Program-made: the position numbers and the translations under genes
The notes under the pieces: model-generated
What the model was told of the DNA's origin: nothing
The model's input: only the letters and a program-made list of their open reading frames with translations
Databases searched by the model: none
Shown: positions 11,113 to 22,989 of the stretch, one piece after another
Layout: each line of letters opens with the position of its first letter
Numbering within the stretch: the first letter of the stretch is position 1
Source of the DNA: Gnetum montanum
Taxonomy: Eukaryota > Streptophyta > Gnetopsida > Gnetales > Gnetaceae
Assembly (NCBI GenBank): GCA_015680685.1
Contig: MNCI01023267.1
Coordinates: 676,838-740,837, forward strand
Length of the DNA: 64,000 bases
Reading direction: 5' to 3'

Positions 11113-13400
11113 AGTTATACAAGAGCTGTGAATCAAGAAATTATGTATGAGCTACTAAGAAATGATAATAGATTGGAAAAACCTCATAAATTTATTCTTC
11201 AAACATGGAAAGCTAACATAGATTGGTAACTTGTTTTATTAAAACATGCTGTTGTGAAGTACATAGCAAAATATGCTGCTAAAGCAGAAAAATGTTTGAA
11301 TCCTATAATGATATGTTAGAAAAAATTATTAAATTACATAACATTAAACATTACACTAGAAAAAGCTACAAAAAATTGATAAATGAGACATTAATTAAAA
11401 GAGATATATGAGCATATGAAGTATCACATATATTGTTGGAACTATCTTTAGTAGAATGTAGTAGGATTTTTGTAAACTTAAAATTGTCTAATCAAGTATA
11501 TAAATAGATAGTTACAAGTGCCAATAATGAAGAATCATATTCAAATGATGTTTTGAAAGCATATATGAATAGATCGAATAGATATGAGTGCTTTAAATTG
11601 TTACAAGGTGACAAAAAAATTCATTTAAAATCTAAAAATAAAGTCAAATAAGTTAAGGCAACAAAGAAAAAAATAAGAAATAGTTTAGGTTTATCTTATA
11701 TTTTTTCAAAAACCAATTGATAATCCTGAAAAATTGTTAGAGTATTATTGAATTCAAGTGTTGCTCTATGTTCCATTTCATATATATGAGATAGAATTAG
11801 GAATAACAGAAGAACAAATAATAGTTAATTGGAAAGTACATGAACAAACAATTAAAACAATAACTAAGAAAAGGGAAACTAGTGAAGATAACATTTGCAA
11901 AAATTATGAAAAAGATAATTGTATTGAAAATGTAAATCATATTCAAAAAAAATGAGAGCTTTTATCAAGTTTGCAACTAACACAAGTTTTTAATCACATA
12001 GAAGTAGATATGTCAGGATGAAGAGACATATATATTTGGTATGAATGGAAGAAAATTGATCATAATGAAATTGAAAGAGTATTATAATTTCTAATTTTTT
12101 TGAAAAATTCCAATACTACTATTATGATGCAAACAAATATAAATTATCAACAAACATTTAACAAGAAACAATAAAAAGTAGTGAATATTATTAAGAACCA
12201 TTATATTCAAAGTAAAATAAAGACATTAAAACGATTGAGATTAATGGTACAAGGTAGTATTGGTAGAGGAAATTTTTTTTAAATTCATGTTATTAAAATA
12301 ATAATATCTACTATAACATTTCCAGAAAAAAATGTCTTTGTTTGTAATGGCTCCAACAAGGATTACAAGTTTTAATATCTAAGCAAAAATAGTTTATGCT
12401 AGTCTTAAACTATCCATTAAAGGAAAAAAAAAGCAATAATATTATCTTACATCAATTGTAAAATGATTTTGAAGATATAAAGTAAATTCTCATTGATGAG
12501 TATAGTTTTATTGGAGTTAGGTTATTAGAAGATACAGATACAAGACTACGAGAAATATTTCCTTATTGTAATGAAAGCTTTAGAGGTAGGTTAATGATTT
12601 TAGTAGGTGATATTGTTCAATTATCTCCAGTTCAAGATATAGCATCATATTATTTTAAAGGTATTAGAAATATTTTATGAAATGAGTTACATCTGTTGTT
12701 TTATGGAATAAAATATTATGATAAAACAGATTTAGAAAAGATGAATTTTTTTTAGAATTACTAGAAAATGTATGAACATGTTCTCCAATAGGTATTGATT
12801 GGGAAATACTAATGAATAGATGCTAAAACCAAATTTCTATTAAAGAATAAAAAAGTTTTGATGATAGTATACACTTATTTGCAAAAGATGATCAAGTAAA
12901 TGAACACAACAAGAAAATGCTATATCATATGGGAAAACATGTTTGCTGAAGTCTTAGTATTAGTAATTGTTCTAATAAATACATATCCATAAATAATGAA
13001 GACTTGGAAACGTAAATATTAATCACAATTGGAGCTAAAGTAATGTTGACATTGAATATATCTATTTGTTTTGGTTTGGTAAATGGAATAATTGCACTAT
13101 TATAGATATATTTTATAACAATGAAATAAAGCAACCATCACCACTATTTTTAGTATTGATTAAATTTTCAAAATATACTGGTCCATCATTCATGTCATCT
13201 ACAAGGCAAATAGTTTTGATAATGCCACTGCAATTTGGTTTAAACAAATAATTACTACTAAAACTAGCATGGACACTTATAATTCATAAATCACAAGACA
13301 TGACATGAAAAAGTTGTTTTTTTATATTACACATACACAACAACCTCAATTAATCTATGTTAAACTCTCTCATGTTAGATCATTATCATGTTTACAAATT
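11113..13400 (+). pseudogene. Helitron/PIF1-type helicase relic
   Basis: Translation in shifting forward frames follows the C-terminal half of a Helitron Rep/helicase. It begins with the linker region (KYAAKAEKC-like at about 11265; AYEVSHILLELSLVECSRIFVNL at about 11412-11480, then NRSNRYECFKLL). Next come RLRLMVQGSIGRG as a decayed Walker A (about 12235), LIDEYSFIGVRLLEDTDTRLREIFP as Walker B (about 12492), GDIVQLSPVQD (about 12607), HLFAKDDQVNEHN (about 12868), GAKVMLTLN (about 13030) and LAWTLIIHKSQDMT as helicase motif VI (about 13264). Such enzymes drive rolling-circle transposition. Many stops and frameshifts make it dead. The N-terminal relaxase part is absent, cut off by the LTR edge at 11112. 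No Helitron 3' hairpin/CTRR end was identified. Confidence 0.75.
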
Positions 13401-13611
13401 TACCATACAATTTCTTACAAGTAGTATAAAAAAATGAACAAATTAAAACTAGCACACAAAAAAATAAATGAAGCAAAGTATTTAAAAATGTTGTAAAAAA
13501 GAAATACTCTTATTTCTACATAGAGTGATAGGTACAATCTTTAATAATTTATTTTTCATACTGTAAAACTTATCAATGAATATTAGTTAATATAAATTAT
13601 TAGAGGAAGCT

Positions 13612-14150
13612 ATGTTAAAACTTCCAAGAAAGAAGCTTGAAGGAATGATGAAAAAAATAATATATGAATGCACTACTTGTGGCATAAAACATGAAAATTA
13701 TGAATTACAATAAATTTATGATTTACAATTTATTAAAATAAATTTTGAATAATTATTGATATTTATAACTTATATTTCATGATGCAGATATCTTTGTCAT
13801 GTGAAAGTGGTGGATGATACTATATAAACTCAGATAACCGTAGATAGTGAGGATGGTAAAATATTATTAGATACAAAAGTTATGAAATAAATTAAAACAA
13901 GTACTTGTGTTAATTATTTAAGACAATTTAAATACAAACTATATATTCAAGTTATGCATGTTTTGCAGAAAAGTGACCTTAAAAGCTTTTGAGAAATGCT
14001 TGATAATGTTGCTTTGTGGTTATTTGAGTTTGAAATTTATGTTACTATATCAGAATTTAAAAAAGGAAAAGAATGACAATACAATATCCCTCGAATGAAC
14101 TATAACCAACAAAGAAAACAATTAAACAATTTTCCAACATTGAAAGGATA
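13612..14150 (+). pseudogene. Possible RPA-like OB-fold fragment
   Basis: Starting at an ATG (13612), the translation gives YECTTCGIKHENYE with a CxxC pair. After an AT-rich gap that may be an intron comes CRYLCHVKVVDDTI, then TVDSEDGKILLDTKV. The order 'CxxC, aromatic, then V-V-D-T strand, then D-x-A/G-x-x-L' resembles the C-terminal DNA-binding domain of RPA70. RPA-like proteins are encoded by some plant Helitrons, and this lies just downstream of the helicase relic on the same strand. Stops interrupt it. The call is tentative. Confidence 0.3.
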
Positions 14151-14159
14151 ACATTTGAA

Positions 14160-15600
14160 TTAAATGTATTGTCATCTAAATAATAAAGTAAGGTTTTTAT
14201 CTATTTTGTTTTATTAAATTTTAGACATTTTACTATGCATTTTTTCAATTAGTGTACTATTAACACATATCTTTTTTATTCATAGATAAATTCTTATACT
14301 TGCTATAATATCATTTGGAAGCTACATTATATTAATTGAGATTTTGTTATTAGACTCTAAATTTCAGAAAACTACAACTATGAAAATTGTTGTTATGTCA
14401 TCAAATAAATGGTTTTTTCATTATATTTCAATATACCTAATGCTTTGGAATATTCATAAGTAAAGGTGATAAGTAGTTAACAAAACCAAACATACAACAA
14501 GAAAACAAAAATCATGAGTATTTACGCAAATACTATGGTTTATATTTACAAAAATTTTGGTGAATTTGTTATGCTAATATTGAAGAGATGTTTAAAATCT
14601 AAAATAAATTTATATTCTTAAAAGGATTAAATTTTGAAAGACACATCCCAATCAAGCATAAAAGTCTTTAACTCCTTCACTATTAATCTTGCTTTCATAT
14701 TTATCCTCCACTTGGAATAAAGATAATAAATCATAACACAAATGAAAAGCAAGGATTGTGATATACAATAGATGAGTAACAAATTTATACATAAACATGA
14801 TATAAAATTAACAGGTTTCTTTTCATAGGGTGGAAGAGAGAGAAATGTTTGGACAAAGAGAATTAATAAAATATCATTGCTTATTAAGCTTTGAAACTTG
14901 TAACAAATTTTATAGTTTAAAGTTAAAATATCATATATCTTTAATTAGATATAAAATTAGTAGACCACATTTCTTGCAAACCAAATAAGATATCATTGCT
15001 TAATATGTTGATATGAGATAATAATCATTATAAGAGAATTTATCCATACATTCAACTTTTAATAATAAAAGTATTTATTTTTGCATAAATTAAATAACAA
15101 AGAAACATAAAAAACATATAGATACTAAATAAAACAAAAGCATTAACAATCTCATCAAAGTTTAAAAAATTAAGCTATGTTAACATATTCCAAATCACTA
15201 ATTCTAAAAATAAACTTTTGCTCCTCATGCTCACATAAGTTAGCATAATCGTAATACCTATATTTTCCAAACCATTATTATATAATCATTATTAGCAATA
15301 ATAAAATTTCTAAATATATTCAACTTGCAATAATAAAAAAATTTGTTTCTACATAGATTAAAATATATATATATAAAACATATAGATACTAAATAAGACA
15401 AAATCATTAGCAGTCTCATCAAAATTTACAAAATTAATCTATGTTGACATATTTCAAATTACTAATTCCAAACGTAGTCTTTTACCCCTCATCCTTACAT
15501 AATTTATTGTAATCTTAATACTCAGCCTTTTCATTTCTATCAAAAGCTTGAAAGTGTGCAAATCTTCAATAAAAAAACTCTTGAAATAATGTTGATCATT
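14160..15600. other. AT-rich stretch with no recognisable gene
   Basis: Extremely AT-rich, with long runs of A and T and no ORF showing any family motif. Two similar segments (about 15040-15140 and 15290-15390: TATTT...AAACATATAGATACTAAATAA...) indicate an internal duplication of about 250 bp. It is otherwise featureless. Confidence 0.5.
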
Positions 15601-16440
15601 GTCATTATCAGGTATAGTAGCCTTAGCATCATACAAAGATTCTTTATTATTTTTATATGCATTTGACAAATGTTTAATTGCATCATGGTTATAAAAATAA
15701 TATGTTTGATTAACATTTCTATTTGATAAGTCATATCTTGTAAAACTATTTGATGTAGCATTTGCAATAATATTGCCATCATGTCTTAAACATAATTTTA
15801 GAAAAGAGTTGTCATTTCCTAATTTTAATTATTGAGGATAAACATGATATCTCTTAGCATTTGCACAGTTTGAATTTAAAGTTTTCTTCCTTTCAATGGT
15901 AAGCAATATTTCTATATCATTTAAAAACATTATTTTGGTTAAAACTACAAAAGTTATATATAAACACGTGCTTTTTATAATACTTCTTTTCATATTTTTC
16001 TTTTACTTGAAGAATACATTGTGCATCTACATAGGTAGGGTGACTATTATTTTTTTCATGTATTATTTTTTCTAAAGTCTCATCTAACAATAATCCTAAA
16101 TAAAGATAACATAATATTGTATTTTAAAAATATCTATATATGTAAAATCAACATAACATACATCTAGTATAGCATCCTTACCTACTATTTTTATATGAAT
16201 TTGGCAAATGTTGATTTCCATCATAGCTATAAAAATAATAAATCTAATCAACATTTCTATTTAATAAGTCATATTCTATATGACTATTTAATGTAGCACC
16301 AGCAACAATATTGCCATAGCTTAAACATGATTGTTTCAAAGAATCAACTGTTTGTAATTTTACTTGTTGATGATATATATTATTTCTATCAATATTTGTA
16401 AAATCAAAATGCAAATTATTTTGTCCTTTCAATGGTAAGC
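15600..16440 (-). pseudogene. Tandemly duplicated unrecognised coding block (minus strand)
   Basis: Two related blocks read on the minus strand. The right block (about 16170-16440) encodes NIDRNNIYHQQVKLQTVDS, LSYGNIVAGATLNS and EYDLLNRNVD-IYYFYSYDG. The left block (about 15640-15900) encodes LRHDGNIIANATSNS, RYDLSNRNVNQTYYFYNHD, then continues through a Lys/Asn-rich frame to about 15454. Both are preceded by TTGCTTACCATTGAAAGG. The amino-acid pattern is better conserved than the DNA, which suggests former coding sequence. It lies downstream of the response-regulator exons on the same strand, so it could be their C-terminal part, but I do not recognise the family. Confidence 0.4.
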
Positions 16441-16815
16441 AACATTTTTGTACAATTTAAAACCATGATATTTGTAAAAACTACAAAACTTACATACAAA
16501 CATGTACTTTTTTTAACACTTTTCTTTTCATATTTTTTATTCAAAGATTATGTTGTGCATCTACAGAAGTAGGCTAAGTACTATCCCTTTCCGTGTACCA
16601 TTTCTTTTGAAATGTTAGCTAACAATAACCCAAAATAAAATAAACATATTACTTTATTTTAAAAAATAGTTGCATGTATAAATTTAAAAAAATATATTAC
16701 CAATCATTTACCTACTTTTCATAAATCTCTATTTAATTTCACTACACAAAATTCTTTTTAAATCTTTGCTCTTGTTTTCCTGCTATTTTTATCTACCATT
16801 TTTTCCTTTTTTTAG

Positions 16816-17411
16816 TCACTTTATTTCTAACACAAAGCAAATATTTCTAATAATTTTATATTTGATTATATGTTTCCACATATTTTTCACATATTTTAGG
16901 ACATTAGGTTTTAGAAGGTAATGACATGCTTTAAGCATAACTACTTTGTTAATAATATCTTTATCTTCAACAACAGATATCACTAAGTAGCAAAAAGAAT
17001 ATTAAAATATATACATATAAATACATCAAATTATTTAACCTCCAACATATCAAAGAACTTACTTAGTAAAGGTATTCTTGTTTTTATATAATATACTTTG
17101 CTATTTTGAATCCATCTTGAAAAATTACATCCACATCAATAACTACAAGATTAAACATATTTCCTTCTTTCTTCAATACATACAAAACATTTGTTAGTGC
17201 AAATTGTAACTAACAAGGAAACAAAATTTAATAGTAAATATTTTAAAGAGAAAATTTATGATATAAGCATAACAAAATAACACATAACTATACCTTTATA
17301 ATGATAGGTTTCAAACATTTCTTTTAATAATAGTAAACAAAAAACATCATGATCAATAATAAGAACATAAACTTCATGTAAACTATCCTTAGATTTATGT
17401 GCTAATGCCAT
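16816..17411 (-). pseudogene. Type-B response-regulator receiver domain, three decayed exons
   Basis: Three minus-strand exons reconstruct a plant type-B ARR receiver. Exon 1 (17411-17294) starts with Met and gives VYVLIIDHDVFCLLLLKEMF then ETYHYK, matching 'VLVVDDDPTCLRILEKML..C.Y', and ends at a GTATAG donor. Exon 2 (17209-17063) follows a TTGTTAG acceptor and gives VLKKEGNMFNLVVIDVDV, QDGFKIAKYI, matching 'LRE.[21 protein letters not shown]', with the phospho-acceptor Asp kept. Exon 3 (16982-16816) gives KACHYLLKPN and KNMWKHII, matching 'GACDYLIKP...LKNIWQHVV', with the conserved Lys kept. Type-B ARRs are cytokinin-signalling transcription factors; no Myb-like DNA-binding exon is recognisable downstream. 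In-frame stops show decay. It was probably captured by the neighbouring Helitron or left as an old gene fragment. Confidence 0.7.
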
Positions 17412-18294
17412 GGCAATTCAATATTTACTAAGTTTGCAATCAGTGCAACTCTTTTATATACAAAATCCTACTAATAACATTGAAAAACACATAAGAAGGA
17501 AATAGTTTTAAATCATAAATATTTATCACAATGTACAAAATATTATCCATCTATTTCTAAGAATGCATAATATACATCTCACTTATCCATTATTTTATGT
17601 TATTATAGTTGAAATTTTGCTTTTCAATCAATACACCCAAATCTGTCAGTGTCAACATTATTGTTAAAATAATAGATTTGTATCTTTTGTGCAACCTAGC
17701 ATGCTCAAAATTTTCAAATTAGATCTTCCATTGATGATTTTGAAACCAACATTTCGTACACTCATTATGTTAAGAATATGATGGTTATAGCACCACACTC
17801 AATGAGAAGATAAACTTTGCCACCTGTATGTTACAACTACTTTATTATGTTACATAATTATTTTGTAACATTACCATAATGCAAACTTAATGTATACTTC
17901 ACTTAATAGGTTATAACCTACCCTAAATAAAGACATACATATCAAACGTTAACTATAATATTTTGTGTTTTTTCTTCACTTAATAACATGAGCATACTAT
18001 GCATATTGATCGCACATACCCTACAAATAAAAGGCATAATTCAAGTAATATAAATCTATAAGGCTGATACAAAGAAGAACTCAACATAAAAGTATACTAA
18101 CCTCATAATTTATGTTTTATTTGAAAAAATGTTGCAAAATTTACCTTATTCTTATTTTGATTTTTTAGTTTTTTAGCTATTGTTTAAAAACATCATCAAA
18201 GTTGAACATTCTTTTAAGTTGTATATAAAAAAAATTTCTTTATCCTAACTTATATATTTTTGTTTTATTTTGATAGATTTTAGAAAAGGATAAA
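17412..18294. other. AT-rich gap, no gene seen
   Basis: Nothing with coding character on either strand. It would contain any 5' exons or promoter of the response-regulator relic, but none can be assigned. Confidence 0.4.
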
Positions 18295-18798
18295 ATGATA
18301 TCATACCTAATTAGAAAAGGTTGGGAAAAGAAATTTTTACATCTAACAATGAACTATGATAGTGGAGATCTAAATGAATACATACTATCAATTGTAATGG
18401 AAGCTCACTCTCAACAATATGGAATTGCTTTGAAAAACTTTATCTATGAATCTAGGTTATGTTTGTAGAATGCAATATATAAGTGTGAACAAATCAATTT
18501 ATCAACTAATTATTGCCATAAAGTATATGTTCAAATTCAGAACATGAATAGTGTGACAAATAATTGGTGGTTGTGGCCATTTGAAAAATTTGGAAATTCA
18601 TATTTCTATTATGAAATTGAGACTGTTCCATTAAATATACCTAATAATGTATGGTTTGAATGGTGGAAAATTTTTGATCATAATCCATATTTGATATTAG
18701 AAGAATTTTCCTCTTTTATTCAAGTTGTAAATCATGCTGATTATTTTGTCTATATAGATCCCAAAGTTAGAAATATATGCACAAACAAATTTAGCTAG
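18295..18798 (+). pseudogene. Unrecognised 167-codon ORF with one in-frame stop
   Basis: From ATG 18295 to TAG 18796-18798 the frame is open except for one TAG at 18466-18468 (possibly a former CAG). It is by far the longest coding-like stretch of the AT-rich island. The protein is rich in aromatic residues: LIRKGWEKKFLHLTMN, YGIALKNFIYESRLC, then TNNWWLWPFEKFGNSYFYYE and NVWFEWWKIFDHNPYL. A TTTGATAG before it could be a splice acceptor. No transmembrane segment, signal peptide or known catalytic motif is evident. It faces away from the response-regulator exons, on the same strand as the helicase. Function unknown. Confidence 0.45.
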
Positions 18799-19282
18799 AG
18801 AAGCATGAGTTATTACTCATTTCCACTATAGAAAGAAGACCTGTCACTTATAGTCCATCAGGGTTTGCTTTCTATTAAGTAGTGTATAGAACAAACAAGT
18901 GGAATATAAGTTACTTTTGGCAAAACAACATGTAGGCTATAATGCAGCTTCACCTTTTACATATGATTTTTGCATATTGAATATTCAACTTAATGGTGGA
19001 CTAACATTGGAAGGCCTACAACATCTCCTCCATCAAGTATTGTAGCAAGTTGTTATGTTTAAGATTCTAATTATGATAAAGATTCATAAACTTTAGCATA
19101 TATTCTTTCTTATAATGCTAATAAAATGAGCTTCCCTTTTTCTTTTTATGATTATGTTCTATTGGTATTACTTACACTTGTTTCATGTGAACATACTATC
19201 TATGCTTAATGAATATAGGCTACATATTGTCTTTTTTGTTAGGATTATTGATAAAAAATACACATTTCTTTACATTAACAAT
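18799..19282. other. AT-rich edge of the island, no gene
   Basis: No coding sequence or repeat recognised. It ends abruptly at the family B LTR at 19283, where base composition also shifts. Confidence 0.4.
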
Positions 19283-20145
19283 TGATGATCGATGGGTATC
19301 CCCTATGCTCAACCATACGAATCACAAACATTCACTAAAGATCTAGTCAAATTCCAAACTTAGTCTCCTAAGTTTAATCATGAAGTCATATGATTATTGT
19401 CTTCCTAACTCACACTTGTGTGTTATCAATATGTATGATTAAGTGCAAGTTAAGGCTCATCATGTGTATTTTTATAAATAATTTTTATATATTTTTTCAT
19501 CCTAATAGCTAGATGATTGAATGAAAATTTAACAATTAATGATCTAACTAATTAGCTAATCTAATCACTAACTATTTGACATGGAGTAATTGTTCCAACT
19601 TACCATACACATCTTGAACTCATATTAACATTACTAGGTTACCAAGTGACTATTATTAAGCGTACCAAATATCCACTACTAGGATTACCAAGCGCAATAT
19701 GCTATGCTCGAAGTGGTCATACGCACATATTTATGACTAATTATATTAATTATTTAAGGCCTTAAATATAAATTACATTAAAATTAAATAGTTAAATGTA
19801 AAGGGTAAACTAATCTAAGTGCTACAATGAATGTAAGAAATCTCAACTTTATTGACATTCATGCCAATGTATTTAGATACATATTCACTCAAGTAAAGCA
19901 TCCTACAATCTCTTAAATTCACATTGTAGGCACTCTGGAGATTGTATTCTAACTCTAGAGAGGAGAAGCTACTAGAAATTGGCTATGCTACAATTTGTAA
20001 GTACCATAAATGTAAGTGGTGAGTGCATTTATATAGGCACTACCTACATTAAAATAGATGCATTCGATCATGTGTCGATGGGGATACGTTGACAGGCTAC
20101 GTCCATCCACATGCATCAACGTAGCTTGTCTAATCATGACTCACC
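19283..20145 (-). mobile_element. Inverted family B LTR (3' LTR of a minus-strand element)
   Basis: Begins TGATGATCGATGGGTATCCCC, the complement of a B LTR end, and finishes ACTCACCA at 20145. It is followed by TACCCCCATAACTAATTAAAAACTCATCCTTGAG, the complement of the polypurine region seen before 2087 and 9394. The element body should therefore lie at higher coordinates. With the forward B LTR at 9394-11112 it brackets the AT-rich island. Confidence 0.7.
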
Positions 20146-20660
20146 ATACCCCCATAACTAATTAAAAACTCATCCTTGAGTGAACAAAAGTATGATCAAG
20201 TTTCTTACAAAACTTAGGGAAGTATGAACTTAATTAAACAAAAGACAAACATACTGAATGATTGACTCTACTAACTCTAAGTGCTAAATTGTATAGGATT
20301 GCAAAAATTAGTGTTCAGTACAACACAATTGGACACTTTACAAAAACTATAGCAAGTGCTTGTAAAGTTTCCAAAGATATGATGAATTCTTAAACAGTGC
20401 TTAGAGGTGAAGGCTATTGGGTTGTTGAAGATCCTTTACCAAGTTCTAACATTGGTGGAGATTAAGATTGGCCTCTTGCTACTACTAGAAGTTTAAAAGC
20501 ATCTAGCAATGCTTTCATCTTTTCTTCCTTAGTCATAAGTAGTTTACATGGTTTCATTAATGTGGGCTGGTGGAGGGATTTTCTACAAGCACAACATTGA
20601 AGAAAGTAGTTCTTTTGTATTAATGAACTAGGCTACAAATTGCTTTCATTTGATATCTAA
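20146..20660. other. Short internal remnant between two family B LTRs
   Basis: It starts with the polypurine region of the 19283 LTR and then holds about 450 bp of unassigned sequence without a convincing ORF. Probably what remains of an element body after the next LTR inserted or recombined. Confidence 0.4.
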
Positions 20661-21490
20661 TGTGCAACAAGTAGTCCCTATGCCAAACCATATGAATCAT
20701 AAGTGTTGCACTAGCAATCTAGTTGAGTTCCATGGACTTAGCCCCTAAATGCACCAATGAGCAAAGATAATGATGTAGAAACATGATTATTGTCTTCCTG
20801 GTTTTACTTGCGTGAGTTCAAGTGTATGGTTAAGTGTAAGCTAAGGCACATGATTTTTATTTATATTTTATATTTTACTTGATTTAATCTAAATTTAAAA
20901 TAAGAGTAATTAATTGTAAATTAACTAATTAACTATCCAATGCATTGATCTAACTATCCTAATATAAGTATCCAAGCCTAGCTTTCGTGCACATCTTGAA
21001 CTTGTTATAAATGCTACTAGGATTACCAAGTGTTAACGGTATGTTCGAGGTGTTCATACTTAAGTGTTATGATTAAATGTATTAATTAACTATGAACATG
21101 AAGATAAAATGTATAAGTAATAAAGTGCATGATAAAAAACATTAATCTATTCTTAAATGCTATAAGGAATTCTAAGAATCTCATCTTTATTGTTGGCACA
21201 TCAAAGTCTTCAGGTACATTGATGTTTAAATAGAGATTGGTACAATTCTTGAAGTCTTACTACAGGCACTCTAAAAATATTCTAACTCTAATGAAAGAAA
21301 ATTATAAGAACTTAGCTACTCCATTGACTTTATGTGCTGTAAATGCAATGGGTACACACATTTATATAGGCAAGACTAGATATTGTATTAATGCATCCTT
21401 GTCAACACATCTAACCATGTGTTGACGAGGCTACATCTAGATGCATCTATGGGGCTATGTTGCTGATGCAACCTATTAAATGATTCATCA
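20661..21490 (-). mobile_element. Second inverted family B LTR
   Basis: Starts TGTGCAACAAGTAGTCCCTATGCC (a decayed form of the complement of the B LTR end) and finishes AATGATTCATCA at 21490. The complementary R/U5 signals (CTTGAAGTCTTACTACAGGCACT, TGTAAATGCAATGG) are present. The sequence after it is family B internal region in the same orientation. The ORF at 21237-21425 lies inside the LTR and is not a gene. Confidence 0.65.
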
Positions 21491-22989
21491 ATGTCAAATG
21501 CCTTTACTAATTTCTAAACCTTATGGTAGTCATTCAACCTTCTAGCCAAGTTCTTAGCAGTAGATTGTTGATCAATGAACTTTCTCCTAAGAACTTCAAG
21601 CTTTTCATTGGTTTTCTGCAACTTTTGTTTTAGCTCTTTGTGGTGCTTGAATTTTTCCTTACAGAAGAGGTAGAAACTTGCCACCTATTTTTATAATTTG
21701 GACCTTGGTCTTCCTAGTGTCAACATCACCATGTTTGTGTAACAGAGGTTAGCAAGCTCCATGTATTCATTCATCTCCTTGATCTAAAACTCCTTTAGAA
21801 ATATTTCAATTTTCTTATACATGTTTAGTCCATTGAAAGTGGGCTACCACACGTTGCCTCATTGTTAGAGTTGTTGAAGAGCCTTGTTCATCTTCATGTT
21901 TGCTAATTGAATCTCCTTTTCATTGATCTCTTTGAGGATCCTAACCTACTTCTTGTAATGGTTTTTCATCCATTCAAACTTCAAGGTCTTATTCTTCTAG
22001 GAAACTACCTCAATGATTATCTTTTGGCAAAGTGCATGAACTTTCTCCATTGAGAGATTATGGTTCTTTGCTTCTAACATCCTCAAATCTACATTAACCT
22101 TGGCTAGTTGCTCCTGCTATTGGCAAATGAATTCTACCATTTGGTCCTTTTGTTGCTCAACATTTCATAGGTGATGGTTGTCTTTTTTTATGACCAAGTT
22201 CTCCTTTTAGACTTTTGACAAGTCTTTGTCGGTATTGAAGGCTATGGCTTTTGACAAAGATGCATCGAATACCACTACCTCCTTTGCATTCTCAATCTCT
22301 TATAATTTGTGTTGAAGCTATTGAAAAGCTTCATCTCTAGTCATCTCTGGCCTAAGAATGACATTCTACAACTTCTATAGGTAACTAACAATTGACATTG
22401 ATCACTACCTTCAATTGAGCATTAACAATTAGCAATTTTCTCTTCATCTTAAGTAGCCATGACTAGTTTGTAGTGATACCATCTAGAAGATTGAAGATCT
22501 CAAGAAGCAATTACCTAGCTACAACTAGTCTTTCCAACACTTCCTTATGTTGGGTAGTACTTAACCAACTACTCCTTCCTCTTGTGGACTCATGAATGTC
22601 CATCATTGCGGTGATGTCTAGTACAGCCATCATAGGAGCATTTAGGTCTTTAGCCACCACTTCTACCACTATTTTCTAGCCATTGTGTTAGATGACCAAG
22701 ATAGTGGTTCCTTCACCTTCCTTCAACTTGATAGAGAAAGTCATAGCATTTCTTGAAATTTCAAGGAATGTTTGTCTAGGAATTGACATCATAACCTCTA
22801 GAGTACTTAGATTAGATCTTATGAACACCTAGTGTCTTTAAGTTGAGAACAACATGTTTGTTTCCTAGTTGAGCTAATTGATGATCTTGATGACCTAATT
22901 AAGATGACTTAAGGCTAGATAGTAAACTAAGGATTCCCCACTACTTATTGAGCCTTGCTGTTACTACATCTGTTTCTCCCAAATATTTT
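21491..22989 (-). pseudogene. Family B internal ORF, C-terminal coiled-coil part
   Basis: Minus-strand frames carry long heptad-like runs, e.g. LKVVINVN, KRKLLIVNAQLK, EYMELANLCYTNMVMLTLGRP, KFKHHKELKQKLQK, NEKLEVLRRKFIDQQSTAKNLARRLNDYH. The last block matches the forward remnant at 8540-8860. Several TAG and TGA codons interrupt it. It follows the plant-transposon-protein-like domain (22990-23420) and reaches almost to the LTR. A structural, oligomerising role is inferred only from the coiled coil. Confidence 0.5.

Noticed and set aside
11113-19282. Organellar or viral insertion
   Set aside because: AT-rich composition alone suggested it, but the helicase motifs are Helitron/PIF1-like and the ARR exons have plant nuclear introns. 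No chloroplast, mitochondrial or viral gene was recognised.
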